DNA of 64,000 nucleotides from Lachnospiraceae bacterium (GCA_021770755.1 JAETQI010000003.1:1-64000); one strand, 5' to 3'; positions 15,428 to 24,789 are shown, counted from the first letter of the stretch. Notes: generated by a model from the sequence alone, not told the origin. Numbers and translations: made by a program.

Positions 15428-17641
15428 ATGGCGAGAAACAGGACGCTTGAAGCGATAATAAGCATTGCGGGACAGTTGGATCCGTCACTTGCCCAATCGA
15501 TCAGTAGTGCACAGAAGCAGTTTGGAGGCTTAAAGGTTGGTATAGCGGCAGTTTCCACTGTGACAGCGGCAGCTACGGCTGCGCTTGTTAAATTCGGAGC
15601 AGATGCAGTATCGAGTGCGGCCGAATTTGAAACACAGATGGCAAATGTTGCAACCTTGTTGGATGGCAAAGAAGAACAGGTATCAGCGAGAATCAGTGAG
15701 CTAGGCGATGATGTACTGGCGGTGTCAAATAATACAGGAGTTGCGACTGACGAGCTGACAGACGGTCTGTATCAGATCATATCTGCAGTCGGCGATAGCG
15801 AGGATGCGGTCAGCCAGATGGAACTTGCCGCAAAAGCGGCAGCAGCCGGAGGTGCGGAGACTACAGACGCAATCAATCTTTTAACGGCAGTGACAAAGGG
15901 ATACGGAGATACATCTGGTGAGGCATTTCAAAAAGCGTCCGATCTGTCATTTATGACGGTCAAATTAGGACAGACATCTTTCCCAGAACTTGCCAGTTCG
16001 ATGGGAAAGGTAGTTCCGCTGGCGTCTGCATTGGGCGTGGCACAGGAGGAGTTATACGGGGCGTTTGCGACGCTTACAGGTGTGACAGGAAGTACTGCAG
16101 AGGTGTCGACGCAGATGAAGGCTGTCATGTCTGGTCTGATGAGCCCGACGGACGGAATGACAAAGGCATTAAAGTCCCTTGGGTATGAGAATGCAAATGT
16201 GGCTCTGGAATCCCTGGGGCTGCAGGGTACACTGGATGCATTGGGAGGTACTGTCAACGGGGACACGCAGGCGCTTGCCAAGATGTTCTCGTCAGTGGAA
16301 GCACAGACAGCCATTCTTGCATTGTCCGGCGCACAGGCGGATAACTTTACAAAAAAGACAGCGGCGATGTACGAGGCGACGGGGGCGACAGAGGCAGCAT
16401 TTGCAAGACAGACAGATACGCTGGAATACACGATACAAAGCATAAAGAATCTGGGAAAAAATTTTATGACAAGCATTGGCCGCACCATACTGCCTGTAGT
16501 AAAAGATATTGCCCAGAAACTGCTCCCTGTGGTTCAGGATGGTCTGGAGCATATACAGCCTATCATCGAGAACCTCTACTCTGCATTGTCACCGTTTATC
16601 AGTATGATCGGTGACTTTATACTGGGTATTATGCCGGGGGTAGAGGGAAAACTTGACATGATGTGCGGGTTGTGGGAAAGGATGCAGCCAGTGCTGGCGG
16701 AACTGGCAGAGGTGTACATGCCCATATTCCAAAAAATGTTAGGGAAAGTTGGAAGCTTGTTCGAAACGATTGCTCCTGCAGTATCACAATTTGTCGATTC
16801 TCTGCTGCCTGTGTTTGTTCAGTTTCTGGTGGCGCTGGCTCCGATCATAGACACGGTTGTTGATTCGTTGAGTCCGGCATTTGACATGATAGGAAGCCTT
16901 GTGTCTTCAATGCTGCCAGCGTTGGCAGCATTGATAGGAGTTATCGCAGATCTGTTCCAGTGGCTGGCGCCATATATTGCGGAGACAATAGGCGGGTTAT
17001 TGGACACGATCGTTTCCATAATAGGAAATATCATAGGAGTTTTCACGGGATTATGTGATTTTATCTCCAATGTATTTGCAGGGAACTGGGAAGCGGCATG
17101 GAACGGGGTGGTATCAGCGTTTGCGAACATCATCATGGGGATAGCTAAAGTGGCAATCATGTTCATCAGCCCTGTTGTCGATATCATCAATTCGGTCATA
17201 ACAGGAATCAATGGGATCGTAATTCCAGACTGGGTTCCCGGTGTAGGTGGAAAGTCACTTGACATTCCAACAATCCAGCTTCCGCAACTAGCATCAGGTG
17301 GTTTTACAGAAGGGATGTCAATTGCAGGAGAGGCAGGAATGGAGGCGGTCATATCATTTGACCGATCATACAGGGACGAAAATCTCAGCTATTGGGCGAG
17401 AGCAGGACGGATGCTTGGGGTAAATGATTCCCTGCTGGATACATTTGAATCTGGGAACAGCGCGCAGGGGGGAGTAACGATCAATGTTACATTTGCCCCA
17501 CGGATAACGATCAACAACACAGAAACTGTTGAATTCGACCTGATGGAAAGACTTAAGGAGGAAGAGGAGAATCTGGTTGATATGCTGGTGGATATGTTGG
17601 ACAGGAGAGGCGGCGGTCAATATAAGGCAAGTTTTGGTTAA
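15428..17641 (+). CDS. Tape measure protein (TP901 family core)
   Basis: A protein of 737 residues, short for a myovirus and implying a tail of roughly 110 nm if the usual length rule holds. The N-terminal 330 residues carry the TP901 tape-measure core (EAIISIAGQLDPSLAQSI, AEFETQMANVATLLDG, SVGDSEDA-like segments, FPELASSMGKVVPLASALG). The middle is strongly hydrophobic with repeated IPV/LAP/IIG stretches able to form membrane segments (about residues 480-610). The C-terminus has GGFTEGMSIAGEAGMEAVI, typical for this family. It sets tail length and is ejected into the envelope. Confidence 0.9.
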   Translation: MARNRTLEAIISIAGQLDPSLAQSISSAQKQFGGLKVGIAAVSTVTAAATAALVKFGADAVSSAAEFETQMANVATLLDGKEEQVSARISELGDDVLAVSNNTGVATDELTDGLYQIISAVGDSEDAVSQMELAAKAAAAGGAETTDAINLLTAVTKGYGDTSGEAFQKASDLSFMTVKLGQTSFPELASSMGKVVPLASALGVAQEELYGAFATLTGVTGSTAEVSTQMKAVMSGLMSPTDGMTKALKSLGYENANVALESLGLQGTLDALGGTVNGDTQALAKMFSSVEAQTAILALSGAQADNFTKKTAAMYEATGATEAAFARQTDTLEYTIQSIKNLGKNFMTSIGRTILPVVKDIAQKLLPVVQDGLEHIQPIIENLYSALSPFISMIGDFILGIMPGVEGKLDMMCGLWERMQPVLAELAEVYMPIFQKMLGKVGSLFETIAPAVSQFVDSLLPVFVQFLVALAPIIDTVVDSLSPAFDMIGSLVSSMLPALAALIGVIADLFQWLAPYIAETIGGLLDTIVSIIGNIIGVFTGLCDFISNVFAGNWEAAWNGVVSAFANIIMGIAKVAIMFISPVVDIINSVITGINGIVIPDWVPGVGGKSLDIPTIQLPQLASGGFTEGMSIAGEAGMEAVISFDRSYRDENLSYWARAGRMLGVNDSLLDTFESGNSAQGGVTINVTFAPRITINNTETVEFDLMERLKEEEENLVDMLVDMLDRRGGGQYKASFG

Positions 17642-17849
17642 AGATTATCAGGAATATATCACAGGGGAGGGAGATACATACGATGCGCTGGCACTTGACT
17701 TTTACAACGATGAAAGGATGTCATCATACATAATACAGGCAAATCCGCAGTATATGGGGATATTGATATTTGAGGCGGGAATAAAATTGAGGCTGCCGGT
17801 ACTGGATGGATCAGAGCGTCCGGCAACACTTCCGCCGTGGAGGAGATGA
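17634..17849 (+). CDS. Tail protein X (P2 GpX, LysM-like)
   Basis: A protein of about 71 residues with the LysM-like pattern of P2 GpX: YITGEGDTYDALALDFY, then SSYIIQANPQYMGILIFEAG, then IKLRLPVLD. GpX proteins cap the tail tube near the baseplate hub. No ATG is available in a sensible place. A TTG at 17634 overlaps the tape-measure stop and has AAGG 8-10 bases ahead, so I chose it; a TTG at 17577 further back is the alternative. The stop overlaps the hub gene start region. Confidence 0.7.
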   Translation: MVKDYQEYITGEGDTYDALALDFYNDERMSSYIIQANPQYMGILIFEAGIKLRLPVLDGSERPATLPPWRR

Positions 17850-17851
17850 CG

Positions 17852-18772
17852 ATGCAGTTATTTTTTGAAGGGACAGATATCTATCAAAAAGTATCCGTGA
17901 ACACATGCATATATGATTCATACGGAGAGCAGCAGGCAGACACACTGCGGATTGTTTTTAATGATGGAAACGATATGTGGGACAGATGGAAACCGATGAA
18001 GGGTAACAAAATATCTGTTGTACTTGGAGCATGCAACACAGGGGAAATGAATATCACAAGCGTCAGACCTGAAAATGGGAAAATGTGTATCAGGGCAAGC
18101 TCTGTGCCGTTGGATCATAATGACAAAAGCAGTAAATCATGGCAAAATGTACATTTCAAACAACTGTGCGAGGAAATAGCAGGCAGACATTCCGTTTACT
18201 GTAAATTTTACGGGGTAACAGATCAGGTATATGAGTATGTAAACCAGCAGAATAAGGAGGACTTTGTATTTCTGGCAGAGCGCTGCATATTGGAGGGGTG
18301 TGCTTTTCTAATATATGATAAAAAAATGATCGTATACAGCGAAAAGAGCATCGAATCAGCGGGTGCAGATGTGACATTAAGGATAAGAAATGACCACCGC
18401 TTTGAGTACAAGGATGAATCGGATGATATTTATAGCACATGTATCCTTAAAAACGGGAAACTGTCCGGCAGATATACAGCGACCGGAACACCTGAAAAGA
18501 TACTGACAAAGGTGATCAACATCAATATGTCAAGTCAGGGGGAGGCGGACAGATATGCGAAGAACATGCTGCGCTACGAAAACAAGAAGATGTCATCAGG
18601 GGTAATTGATTATGACAGGTTTCTGGGTGCCTATGCAGCCGGAAGCGTGGTCAGTCTGGAAACAACTGGAGTAAGTAGCTGGAATGCGCCCGTATTCTTG
18701 ACGCATGTACGTCAGGATATGGTGCGGGCAAGGACAAAACTGTTTTTCCGAAAAATACTGGAGGGATATTAG
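17852..18772 (+). CDS. Baseplate hub protein (P2 gpD / late control D)
   Basis: A protein of 306 residues. ADTLRIVFNDGNDMWDRWKP and KGNKISVVLGACNTGEMNIT match the gpD/gp27-like hub that joins tube and spike, and the middle QNKEDFVFLAERCILEGCAF is the usual family landmark. The ATG at 17852 is 8 bases after GGAGGAG; an ATG at 17846 is also in frame but too close to the ribosome site. The stop overlaps the next start as TAGTG. Confidence 0.8.
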   Translation: MQLFFEGTDIYQKVSVNTCIYDSYGEQQADTLRIVFNDGNDMWDRWKPMKGNKISVVLGACNTGEMNITSVRPENGKMCIRASSVPLDHNDKSSKSWQNVHFKQLCEEIAGRHSVYCKFYGVTDQVYEYVNQQNKEDFVFLAERCILEGCAFLIYDKKMIVYSEKSIESAGADVTLRIRNDHRFEYKDESDDIYSTCILKNGKLSGRYTATGTPEKILTKVININMSSQGEADRYAKNMLRYENKKMSSGVIDYDRFLGAYAAGSVVSLETTGVSSWNAPVFLTHVRQDMVRARTKLFFRKILEGY

Positions 18773-19092
18773 TGGGTGCGGTACAGAAAGGTATAATCCT
18801 CACACTAGAGGGAGAGAACGATCAGAATGGAAATCCAACAAAGGCGAGGGTGCAGGCTGCATCGTCGGAAGGGACATCAACACTACCGATCACAATTCCG
18901 TGGTATCTCCGGGGAAAAATGGGGAATCTCGAAAAGGGATCGGAAATTGCTTTTATAGTATTTGATGATTATACAGGGATAATCATATCACGCATGGATG
19001 GGAACTGGGATGGTACAATTGAGGATAATATTACAGTCAAGAAGAATCTGACTGTCAGGGAAAATATAGAGATTGGTGGTAATATTACATAG
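18772..19092 (+). CDS. Short baseplate spike-like protein (gpV-like OB-fold)
   Basis: A protein of 106 residues starting at GTG, overlapping the hub stop by one base. An OB-like beta core (GIILTLEGENDQNGNPTKARVQAA, TLPITIPWYLRGKM, GSEIAFIVFDDYTGIIIS) is followed by a short repetitive tail (NITVKKNLTVRENIEIGGNIT) with the hexad pattern of a beta-helical spike. P2 gpV is about twice as long, so the spike must be stubby or continued by another protein. Confidence 0.65.
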   Translation: MGAVQKGIILTLEGENDQNGNPTKARVQAASSEGTSTLPITIPWYLRGKMGNLEKGSEIAFIVFDDYTGIIISRMDGNWDGTIEDNITVKKNLTVRENIEIGGNIT

Positions 19093-19107
19093 CGTGGGGG
19101 GATCCGT

Positions 19108-19629
19108 ATGGCAATGGCATACTGGAACGGTATGATGTGGGAGTGCAGCCCGAGTACAATTACATATCTGGAATCGCTGTCAACATCGTATTCCATGAAA
19201 ACAGACACAAACGCAGATAAGGAAGGGAATGCGCCGACAGAACAGGTGGCATTATCGGACGAAGAAATATCGTTGTCGACAACATATCGTATAGAAACAG
19301 GCACAAGCAATATAAAAGAAGTGATCGGACAGTGGAAGTTGATGATCGGGCTGGCAGCTCCGCTGATCATTGGAAGTGAAGTGTTTGGACCAGACAATGT
19401 GCAACTACAGAATGTATCTGTCGGGAGCGTATCGATGCGGCCTGACGGGACATTTACGGCAGCGTCACTATCGTTTAAATTTAAGGAATTTAGGGAAGAG
19501 GTGGCAGAAGGTGACAGTACTGCTAAAACAGGGGGAAGCGCAGGAAATGCCAGTGCGGTATCTGTCAGGGCGAGCAAGGCTGACCGGGCTTCGAGGAAAA
19601 GGCCAAGATCATATTTGAAAAATGAATAA
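19108..19629 (+). CDS. Tail protein, P2 GpU-like
   Basis: A protein of 173 residues. The pattern SPSTITYLESLSTSYSMKT, LSTTYRIETG, EVIGQWKLMIGLAAPLIIG, NVSVGSVSMRPDGTF resembles the GpU group, in which a beta-rich core with 'PLxIG...G' caps tail structures. In P2, U lies next to D; here it follows the spike gene, so order is slightly rearranged. The C-terminus (SVRASKADRASRKRPRS) is basic and probably disordered. It ends just inside the next gene's upstream region. Confidence 0.55.
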   Translation: MAMAYWNGMMWECSPSTITYLESLSTSYSMKTDTNADKEGNAPTEQVALSDEEISLSTTYRIETGTSNIKEVIGQWKLMIGLAAPLIIGSEVFGPDNVQLQNVSVGSVSMRPDGTFTAASLSFKFKEFREEVAEGDSTAKTGGSAGNASAVSVRASKADRASRKRPRSYLKNE

Positions 19630-19648
19630 ATTAATGGGGGGGGATAAT

Positions 19649-19921
19649 ATGCAGGCGAGTGGAAACGGATCTCCCATGCAATGTGTGGCCAATCTGGTGC
19701 GTATTGTCAGGGGCGAATGCACATATGACAGGGTAAAAGGGATCGATCCATCACTGATCGACCGGCCGGAACCGATAGCTGTTCCACTGCTCATCGCAGA
19801 TACAAGGTGGCTCATAAAAACATATGAGCCAAGAGTGAACGTGGATCAGATAGATTTGAAAGCTTTTCTTGCGCGGGAAGGAAACTTTAGGTTTGACATT
19901 AATGCGGTTGTGAAAGGGTAA
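19649..19921 (+). CDS. Baseplate wedge protein (gp25/GpW-like)
   Basis: A protein of 90 residues, the usual size. NLVRIVRGECTYDRVKGIDPSLIDRP, then LIADTRWLIKTYEPRVNVD and a final FRFDINAVVKG fit the gp25/GpW lysozyme-like baseplate family. It forms part of the wedge around the hub. ATG 19649 follows GGGGGGGG at a good distance; an ATG at 19622 also reads in frame. Confidence 0.8.
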   Translation: MQASGNGSPMQCVANLVRIVRGECTYDRVKGIDPSLIDRPEPIAVPLLIADTRWLIKTYEPRVNVDQIDLKAFLAREGNFRFDINAVVKG

Positions 19922-19927
19922 TGTGGT

Positions 19928-21280
19928 ATGGAAGAGATATCATTTATAGAGACGGATTCCGAGAAAATATATCATACAGTTATAACTACGTTGGAAAAAA
20001 CGGTGGGTGAGCCCCTGTATCCGGGAGATGAGAGAAGGATATTTGGAGATGCGCTTGTTGCAGTGGTATTGGCTGTTTACAGTAGGGCAAATGATGCCTG
20101 CAAACAGAAAATGTTAAGGTATGCACGCGGTAAAGTGCTGGATGCCCTGGGCGAAAGATATGAGTGTTACCGCATTCCGGCAAGTTCAGCCAAAACAACA
20201 CTTCGTTTTATCCTGAATTCCGCAATAACGACGAATATAATTATTCCAGAAGGGACGCGGGTAACGCCGGACAACGAAGTGTATTTTAAGACCATGGAAA
20301 CGGTAGTATTACAGGCAGGGTCTGTATATGTGGATTCGCTGGCAGAATGTACTATAACGGGTGAAGCATACAACGGATACCTGGCAGGAAGCATAAACAG
20401 GCTGGTTGATTTAATACCGTACATAGATTCCGTGAAGAATATCACCACTACATATGATGGTAATGATGGAGAACCCTATCCGGAAGAGGATGGTGGAACA
20501 GGTGACGAACACTATCGTGAAAGAATAAGGCTGGCGCCAACGTCTCTGTCGGTAGCCGGTCCGAGAGATGCATATGAGTATCATGCCAAGTCTGCCGATG
20601 CGTCAATTGCTGATGTGGCAATCATATCAGACGTGCAAAGGATCAGTAAAACATTAAATATTCTGGGAGGGTATGCATATCTTGGTGGAAAGGGATACGA
20701 TGCGGAGTCGGTGAACATTGAAGATGCAGAGTATGGAGTTGATTATCATGTTACGTATGAAGATGAGATTTTAAAAATAATAATATCGCCAGAAGGGGCA
20801 CTGCAGCAGAAAACACAGATTGATGTATCTGTTAAACGGGATATGGCAGGAATCGTGTTGATTGTGCCGATCCTGTATGGCGGGAAGATACCGGGAGATG
20901 ATATTATCCAGAAGGTACATGAAGCGTGCAATGCGGAGGATGTACGTCCTATGACAGACCTTGTGATCGTCCAGCCGCCTACGGCAGTATTGTATGATAT
21001 TAACATAAAGTATTATACCACTGCTGCCGAAGAATCGGAATGCATCGAAATGATTGAAGGGAAAAATGGGGCGCTTGACCAATATAAGGAATGGCAGGGG
21101 ACGAAAATGGGAAGAGCCATAAACCCGGACAAACTCCGCTCTTTTTGTCTGTCTCCGAAAAACGGAATAGGGTGCACAAGGATCGAGGTGATTTCACCGA
21201 CATATAGGGAACTGATCAATACGCAGATAGCCCTGTTTAACACATTGACAGTATCGCATGCAATAGAGAGGGACTGGTAA
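19928..21280 (+). CDS. Baseplate assembly protein J
   Basis: A protein of 450 residues. The family run of baseplate J proteins is clear: LGERYECYRIPASSAKTTLRF, PEGTRVTPDNEVYFKT, GEAYNGYLAGSINRLVD, EDGGTGDEHYRERIRLAP, AGPRDAYEYHAKSAD, and VLIVPILYGGKIPGDDI later. J proteins link wedges and control the contraction trigger. Gene order W-J-I is that of P2. Confidence 0.92.
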   Translation: MEEISFIETDSEKIYHTVITTLEKTVGEPLYPGDERRIFGDALVAVVLAVYSRANDACKQKMLRYARGKVLDALGERYECYRIPASSAKTTLRFILNSAITTNIIIPEGTRVTPDNEVYFKTMETVVLQAGSVYVDSLAECTITGEAYNGYLAGSINRLVDLIPYIDSVKNITTTYDGNDGEPYPEEDGGTGDEHYRERIRLAPTSLSVAGPRDAYEYHAKSADASIADVAIISDVQRISKTLNILGGYAYLGGKGYDAESVNIEDAEYGVDYHVTYEDEILKIIISPEGALQQKTQIDVSVKRDMAGIVLIVPILYGGKIPGDDIIQKVHEACNAEDVRPMTDLVIVQPPTAVLYDINIKYYTTAAEESECIEMIEGKNGALDQYKEWQGTKMGRAINPDKLRSFCLSPKNGIGCTRIEVISPTYRELINTQIALFNTLTVSHAIERDW

Positions 21281-21281
21281 T

Positions 21282-21842
21282 ATGGACCTGAAAAATATGG
21301 ATTTTATAAAGCTGCTGCCATCTTTCATGAGGACAGACGCAGCGAATATCGGATTATCAGTGTCTGTGGATGCGATAGCAGAGGAACTATACTCAAAAAT
21401 CGTCCTGTTCACGACGTGGGATAAGATTGATTTATTACAATCGGATGAGTTGGACGTGCTCGCAGAGGAACTGCATATAAGTTGGTACGATAAGACTGCC
21501 GCTATTGATGTAAGGCGCAACATAATCAAGGAATCAGATCTTGTACACGCAAAAATGGGTACGAACTGGGCGGCGAAACAGGTAATCAACAAATATTTTG
21601 GAGAGGGAGAGATCGTAGACTGGTACACATACGGTGGCGAGCCCGGACACTTTAAGGTTCAGACATTGAATCAGAGTATACTCAAAGACAGATATGAACA
21701 ATTTATATCGATTCTGGACAAGGTAAAAAGGAAGAGTGCGCAGATAGATTCAATTGAACTTATCTTGGACGGGCTGATGGAGGTAAGGACGTATCTGGCG
21801 CATACTAACAGTGAGTTGATGACTACATATGTGAGGAGGTGA
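21282..21842 (+). CDS. Tail protein I (P2 gpI)
   Basis: A protein of 186 residues directly behind J, in P2 order. FIKLLPSFMR and LDVLAEELHISWYDK, IKESDLVHAKMGTNWAAKQV and GEGEIVDWYTYGGEPGHFKV are the family landmarks. It is a baseplate component to which tail fibres are anchored. The start is separated from the previous stop by one base. Confidence 0.85.
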   Translation: MDLKNMDFIKLLPSFMRTDAANIGLSVSVDAIAEELYSKIVLFTTWDKIDLLQSDELDVLAEELHISWYDKTAAIDVRRNIIKESDLVHAKMGTNWAAKQVINKYFGEGEIVDWYTYGGEPGHFKVQTLNQSILKDRYEQFISILDKVKRKSAQIDSIELILDGLMEVRTYLAHTNSELMTTYVRR

Positions 21843-21846
21843 GGGA

Positions 21847-22959
21847 GTGGCGTTTCAGGATTATCTGACTATGGAAGGAGAGAGGATGCTTGCGAAAGCG
21901 GCAGCAGGATATAAGATCAGGTTTACAAGGCTTATAATGGGATCAGGAGAAATTACAAATGGCATTTCAGAACGGGATATTAAGGAGGTGATAGTTCCCG
22001 AGCATACTGTAGATATTGGTGGAGTGTTTCTAAATGGAAATGATTCTGTGCTTGTTGCGGCAGTGTTTACAAATGCAGAAATAACAGAAGGATTTTATTT
22101 TCGGGAGAAAGCGCTTTATATTTCAGACGGAACGGAGGATGTCCTGGCTGTCTACGGCAATGCCAGGGAGCAGGCGGAATACATTGATACAGCGTCATTT
22201 ACGGTGATTGAGAAGCGGATACGGTCTATCATAAAGCTCACACAGTCAGAACTAAGTAACATTGTCCTATCAAGTGCTATCTGTGCAGTGGCGCCGATCA
22301 CTGTCGATGCTCCACTGGAAGCGTACATCAAAACCGCCAAAGCTGATATTATCGAGGTTGGACAGGTATTGATCGCAAACAGGGAGGTGTATACATATAT
22401 TGGAGACGATCCGCACAGTGAAGATTGTTATCGTGGTTGTGGTGGGCGGAAAGACATAACGATTGATCTGGACGAAATCCAGAAAGCGTTTGATGAGGTG
22501 TTCTGCTTCCGCTACATACCGTACTATAGCGTGATAGAGGCATGCTTCCGACAGACTTATACGCACGATCCTGACCGTATCACTACAGATACGGGACTGA
22601 CATGTGAAGACTATGGCATGGAGATAACAGCGGAGGAAATCAGGGACATGATCTGTGCTGGTTGGGACGGTGAGGATGCTTCGTACTATGACAACTGTGC
22701 GGAGACGGCGGAGGAGCAGTATCATATTGTATTTGGGTATTTCGGGGATCTTCCTGATAGCGCAATAATGACATCAGAAGATATAACGGAGGCTTTAAAC
22801 ACACCGTGGAGCGGGCAGACGTCCACGGATCCGGCAGCAATGACATCAGAAGATATAACGGAGGCTTTAAACACACCGTGGAGCGGGCAGACGTCCACGG
22901 ATCCAACAGTGTTGAGTGCCACGGAGATAGCAGAAGCAATCAAAAATTCAGTTTTATGA
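21847..22959 (+). CDS. Tail fibre/collar protein with C-terminal tandem repeat
   Basis: A protein of 370 residues from GTG 21847, after GGAGGTGAGGGA. The N-terminal 170 residues are the fibre-attachment module found behind gpI (AFQDYLTMEGERMLAKAAAG, FYFREKALYIS), followed by an unrecognised Cys-rich, acidic middle. The C-terminus has an exact 24-residue tandem duplication (MTSEDITEALNTPWSGQTST, starting at residues 308 and 332) and a third, degenerate unit (VLSATEIAEAIKNSVL). The duplication is nearly perfect in DNA, so it is recent or maintained by slippage. Confidence 0.75.
   Translation: MAFQDYLTMEGERMLAKAAAGYKIRFTRLIMGSGEITNGISERDIKEVIVPEHTVDIGGVFLNGNDSVLVAAVFTNAEITEGFYFREKALYISDGTEDVLAVYGNAREQAEYIDTASFTVIEKRIRSIIKLTQSELSNIVLSSAICAVAPITVDAPLEAYIKTAKADIIEVGQVLIANREVYTYIGDDPHSEDCYRGCGGRKDITIDLDEIQKAFDEVFCFRYIPYYSVIEACFRQTYTHDPDRITTDTGLTCEDYGMEITAEEIRDMICAGWDGEDASYYDNCAETAEEQYHIVFGYFGDLPDSAIMTSEDITEALNTPWSGQTSTDPAAMTSEDITEALNTPWSGQTSTDPTVLSATEIAEAIKNSVL
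22768..22904 (+). repeat. Two-copy 72-bp in-frame tandem repeat
   Basis: Copy one spans 22768-22839. Copy two starts at 22840 and is identical for 65 bases, up to 22904. 72 bases are 24 codons, so copy number can change without breaking the frame of the fibre gene. Confidence 0.95.
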
Positions 22960-23045
22960 TGCCTGCATACAGGACTGTTTTCAGAGGCCGCCCCAGACCT
23001 TACTAGAAACATATAAAAATCACTTTAAAACGAGGAGGTACGATT

Positions 23046-23483
23046 ATGGGAACAACACAGGAGAATATTGGAACGACACAGGAAAATACGGGAACACCGA
23101 AGTATCTGGACAAAACAGGTCTGGCCCAGGTCTGGACTAACGCAGTGGATAATTTCGCGTCAAAGAAAGAATTGACAGATACAGTGGCACAGGCAGTGTC
23201 TGGAGTGTACAAATTTATCGGCAGTGTTAACTTTTCTGAATTGCCTACAGAGGGCATGAAGGCAGGGGATACTTACAATATTAAAGATGAATTTGAGACG
23301 ACGGAGAATTTTGTCGATGGATCGGGAAAAACATATCCGGCGGGAACCAATGTGGCCTACACGGAAAATGGCTGGGACTGCCTTGCAGGTATCTTTGATT
23401 TCTCAAATTTTTTGATGAAAGGCGATATCAGAAACATTACCGCAGAAGAGATCGACGCAATCTGTGTGATCCCTGTGGAATAG
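23046..23483 (+). CDS. Short tail-fibre-associated protein
   Basis: A protein of 145 residues behind AGGAGGT. It opens with a GTTQENI/GTTQENT tandem hexapeptide-like repeat, then KYLDKTGLAQVWTNAVDNFASKKELTD, a motif found at the start of fibre-type proteins. A compact beta module follows (GVYKFIGSVNFSELPTEGMKAGDTYNIKDE to the end), similar to phage fibre head domains that display receptor contacts. No catalytic residues are recognised. It precedes the switching fibre gene. Confidence 0.6.
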   Translation: MGTTQENIGTTQENTGTPKYLDKTGLAQVWTNAVDNFASKKELTDTVAQAVSGVYKFIGSVNFSELPTEGMKAGDTYNIKDEFETTENFVDGSGKTYPAGTNVAYTENGWDCLAGIFDFSNFLMKGDIRNITAEEIDAICVIPVE

Positions 23484-23564
23484 TAATATGACATAACTGG
23501 ACGAGATAATGGGGCGGCCGCTGGAAGCAGTCCGGCGGATAGAAAAAGAAAGGAGATTGTATAA

Positions 23565-24446
23565 ATGAATGACGAAAAATTGGACAAGAATGGACTTATC
23601 AAGGTCTGGCTTAAATTCTGGACATTGGTCAAGTTGCTTGTCGGTGATGTTGATATAGCAGGCAAAGGAGACCTGCAAACACAGATCAACCATATTGACA
23701 ACAGAGTAGATGAGTGTTTTCGAAATGCCAGTGATGGAAAGAAATTACTTGCAAACGCCATTACTGGCAAGGGGGTGCTGACAAAGGCGTCCGATACGTT
23801 TGCAACGATGGCAGAAAATATAGGCAATATAAAAGAAGTTGATGACAGTGTAAATGTGGAAAGCTTAAATTATCGAACTGGGTATAATGCTGGTGTGGCT
23901 GCGACTAAAAAAGGTACGGCTGGGACGGGGGACGTGCTGACTGGAAAAACCTTTACCAACGCAAGCAGCGTCGGGGCAAATGGGGGTATGGCAAACAAGG
24001 GGGCAGTAACCGTCGACTCCGGTCCTGTAACGCAGGATGATACATACACGTATCTTGCGGTACCAGCCGCAGCTTTTTACAACACCAATTCAAAACTTAG
24101 GACGAAAAATAGCAATATATTGCCTAAAAAAGTAGCACGAGTCGATAAAACAACAGGCAGACTGACTATGACCGTTCCGGCTGGAGCTAAAAGTGGTATA
24201 TTGATACTTTGTGCATCATACTGGAACGGGGAAAAAATAGTATTCGACGCCCCGTCTGGAGACGGCATTGTCTCCGCCACAAAGGTGCATGGTGCCTATA
24301 TTAGTGATAGCGGATTAAACACTTCCGCTAATGTGAATGTAGTTATTTATACAGTATCTTTAACTTCAAACGGCACCATAACGGCAGAAAATAACTATGA
24401 GAGTAATCAACATGGCGGTAAAAGTATGATACTGCTATACAGCTAA
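23565..24446 (+). CDS. Tail fibre with exchangeable C-terminal domain (expressed copy)
   Basis: A protein of 293 residues. The N-terminus repeats the fibre-opening motif (EKLDKNGLIKVWLKFWTLVK), followed by a helical shaft and a Gly/Ala-rich stretch (GTAGTGDVLTGKTFTNASSVGANGG-like). From residue 182 (NSNILPKKVARV) a separate beta-rich receptor-binding domain begins; it has a homologue on the opposite strand just downstream. The 12-bp crossover sequence AAATAGCAATAT (24107-24118) lies exactly at this border, in frame. The receptor specificity is therefore likely to change by DNA inversion. It starts after AAAGGAG. Confidence 0.75.
   Translation: MNDEKLDKNGLIKVWLKFWTLVKLLVGDVDIAGKGDLQTQINHIDNRVDECFRNASDGKKLLANAITGKGVLTKASDTFATMAENIGNIKEVDDSVNVESLNYRTGYNAGVAATKKGTAGTGDVLTGKTFTNASSVGANGGMANKGAVTVDSGPVTQDDTYTYLAVPAAAFYNTNSKLRTKNSNILPKKVARVDKTTGRLTMTVPAGAKSGILILCASYWNGEKIVFDAPSGDGIVSATKVHGAYISDSGLNTSANVNVVIYTVSLTSNGTITAENNYESNQHGGKSMILLYS
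24107..24118 (+). repeat. Crossover site A (AAATAGCAATAT) in the expressed fibre gene
   Basis: Forward copy of the 12-bp site, encoding the Asn-Ser-Asn-Ile joint at residues 182-185. It shares a further ATTGCC/CTTGCC flank with site B. Confidence 0.7.
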
Positions 24447-24456
24447 ACCGGCATTT
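24445..24456 (+). repeat. Junction repeat between convergent cassettes (pair 1)
   Basis: AAACCGGCATTT separates the ends of the two convergent fibre cassettes. Its exact reverse complement separates the second pair at 29011-29022. Confidence 0.6.
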
Positions 24457-24458
24457 AG

Positions 24459-24788
24459 CTAATACAGCAACACCATACTTGTACCGGAGTAAACATCTTC
24501 CGATCCAATCAAACCTGTGCTAGAATTGTTGACCGTTATAGCACCGCCTGATTTTAGAGCTACCTCGTAAATAACGATATGCAAGTTGGCATGTGCACCT
24601 CCATAAGCATCATGTAACTTTGTGGCAGAAACGATTCCTGCACCAGTCGGATCCGTAAACTTAATTTGATAAGCGTTCCAGTGTGACCCACAAATCACTA
24701 AAATTCCACTTTTGGCGCCAGCCGGCACAGTCATTTGTACGCTTTTGGGTGTTCCTGTGACGTTTACACGCTCAACATGTTTGGGCAA
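24459..24788 (-). CDS. Silent tail-fibre C-terminal cassette B
   Basis: Reading leftward, the frame runs from the crossover site at 24801 to a stop at 24459 and encodes about 113 residues homologous to the C-terminus of the expressed fibre. Shared parts include NSNILPK, MTVPAGAKSGIL, SxWN, GIVSATK and the final MVLLY. There is an internal ATG at 24788 but no ribosome site, and a TAA lies a few codons before the site, so it is most likely a spare domain that is expressed only after inversion of 24107-24801. Divergence from the expressed copy is concentrated in loops. Confidence 0.7.
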   Translation of the reverse strand: MPKHVERVNVTGTPKSVQMTVPAGAKSGILVICGSHWNAYQIKFTDPTGAGIVSATKLHDAYGGAHANLHIVIYEVALKSGGAITVNNSSTGLIGSEDVYSGTSMVLLY

Positions 24789-24789
24789 G

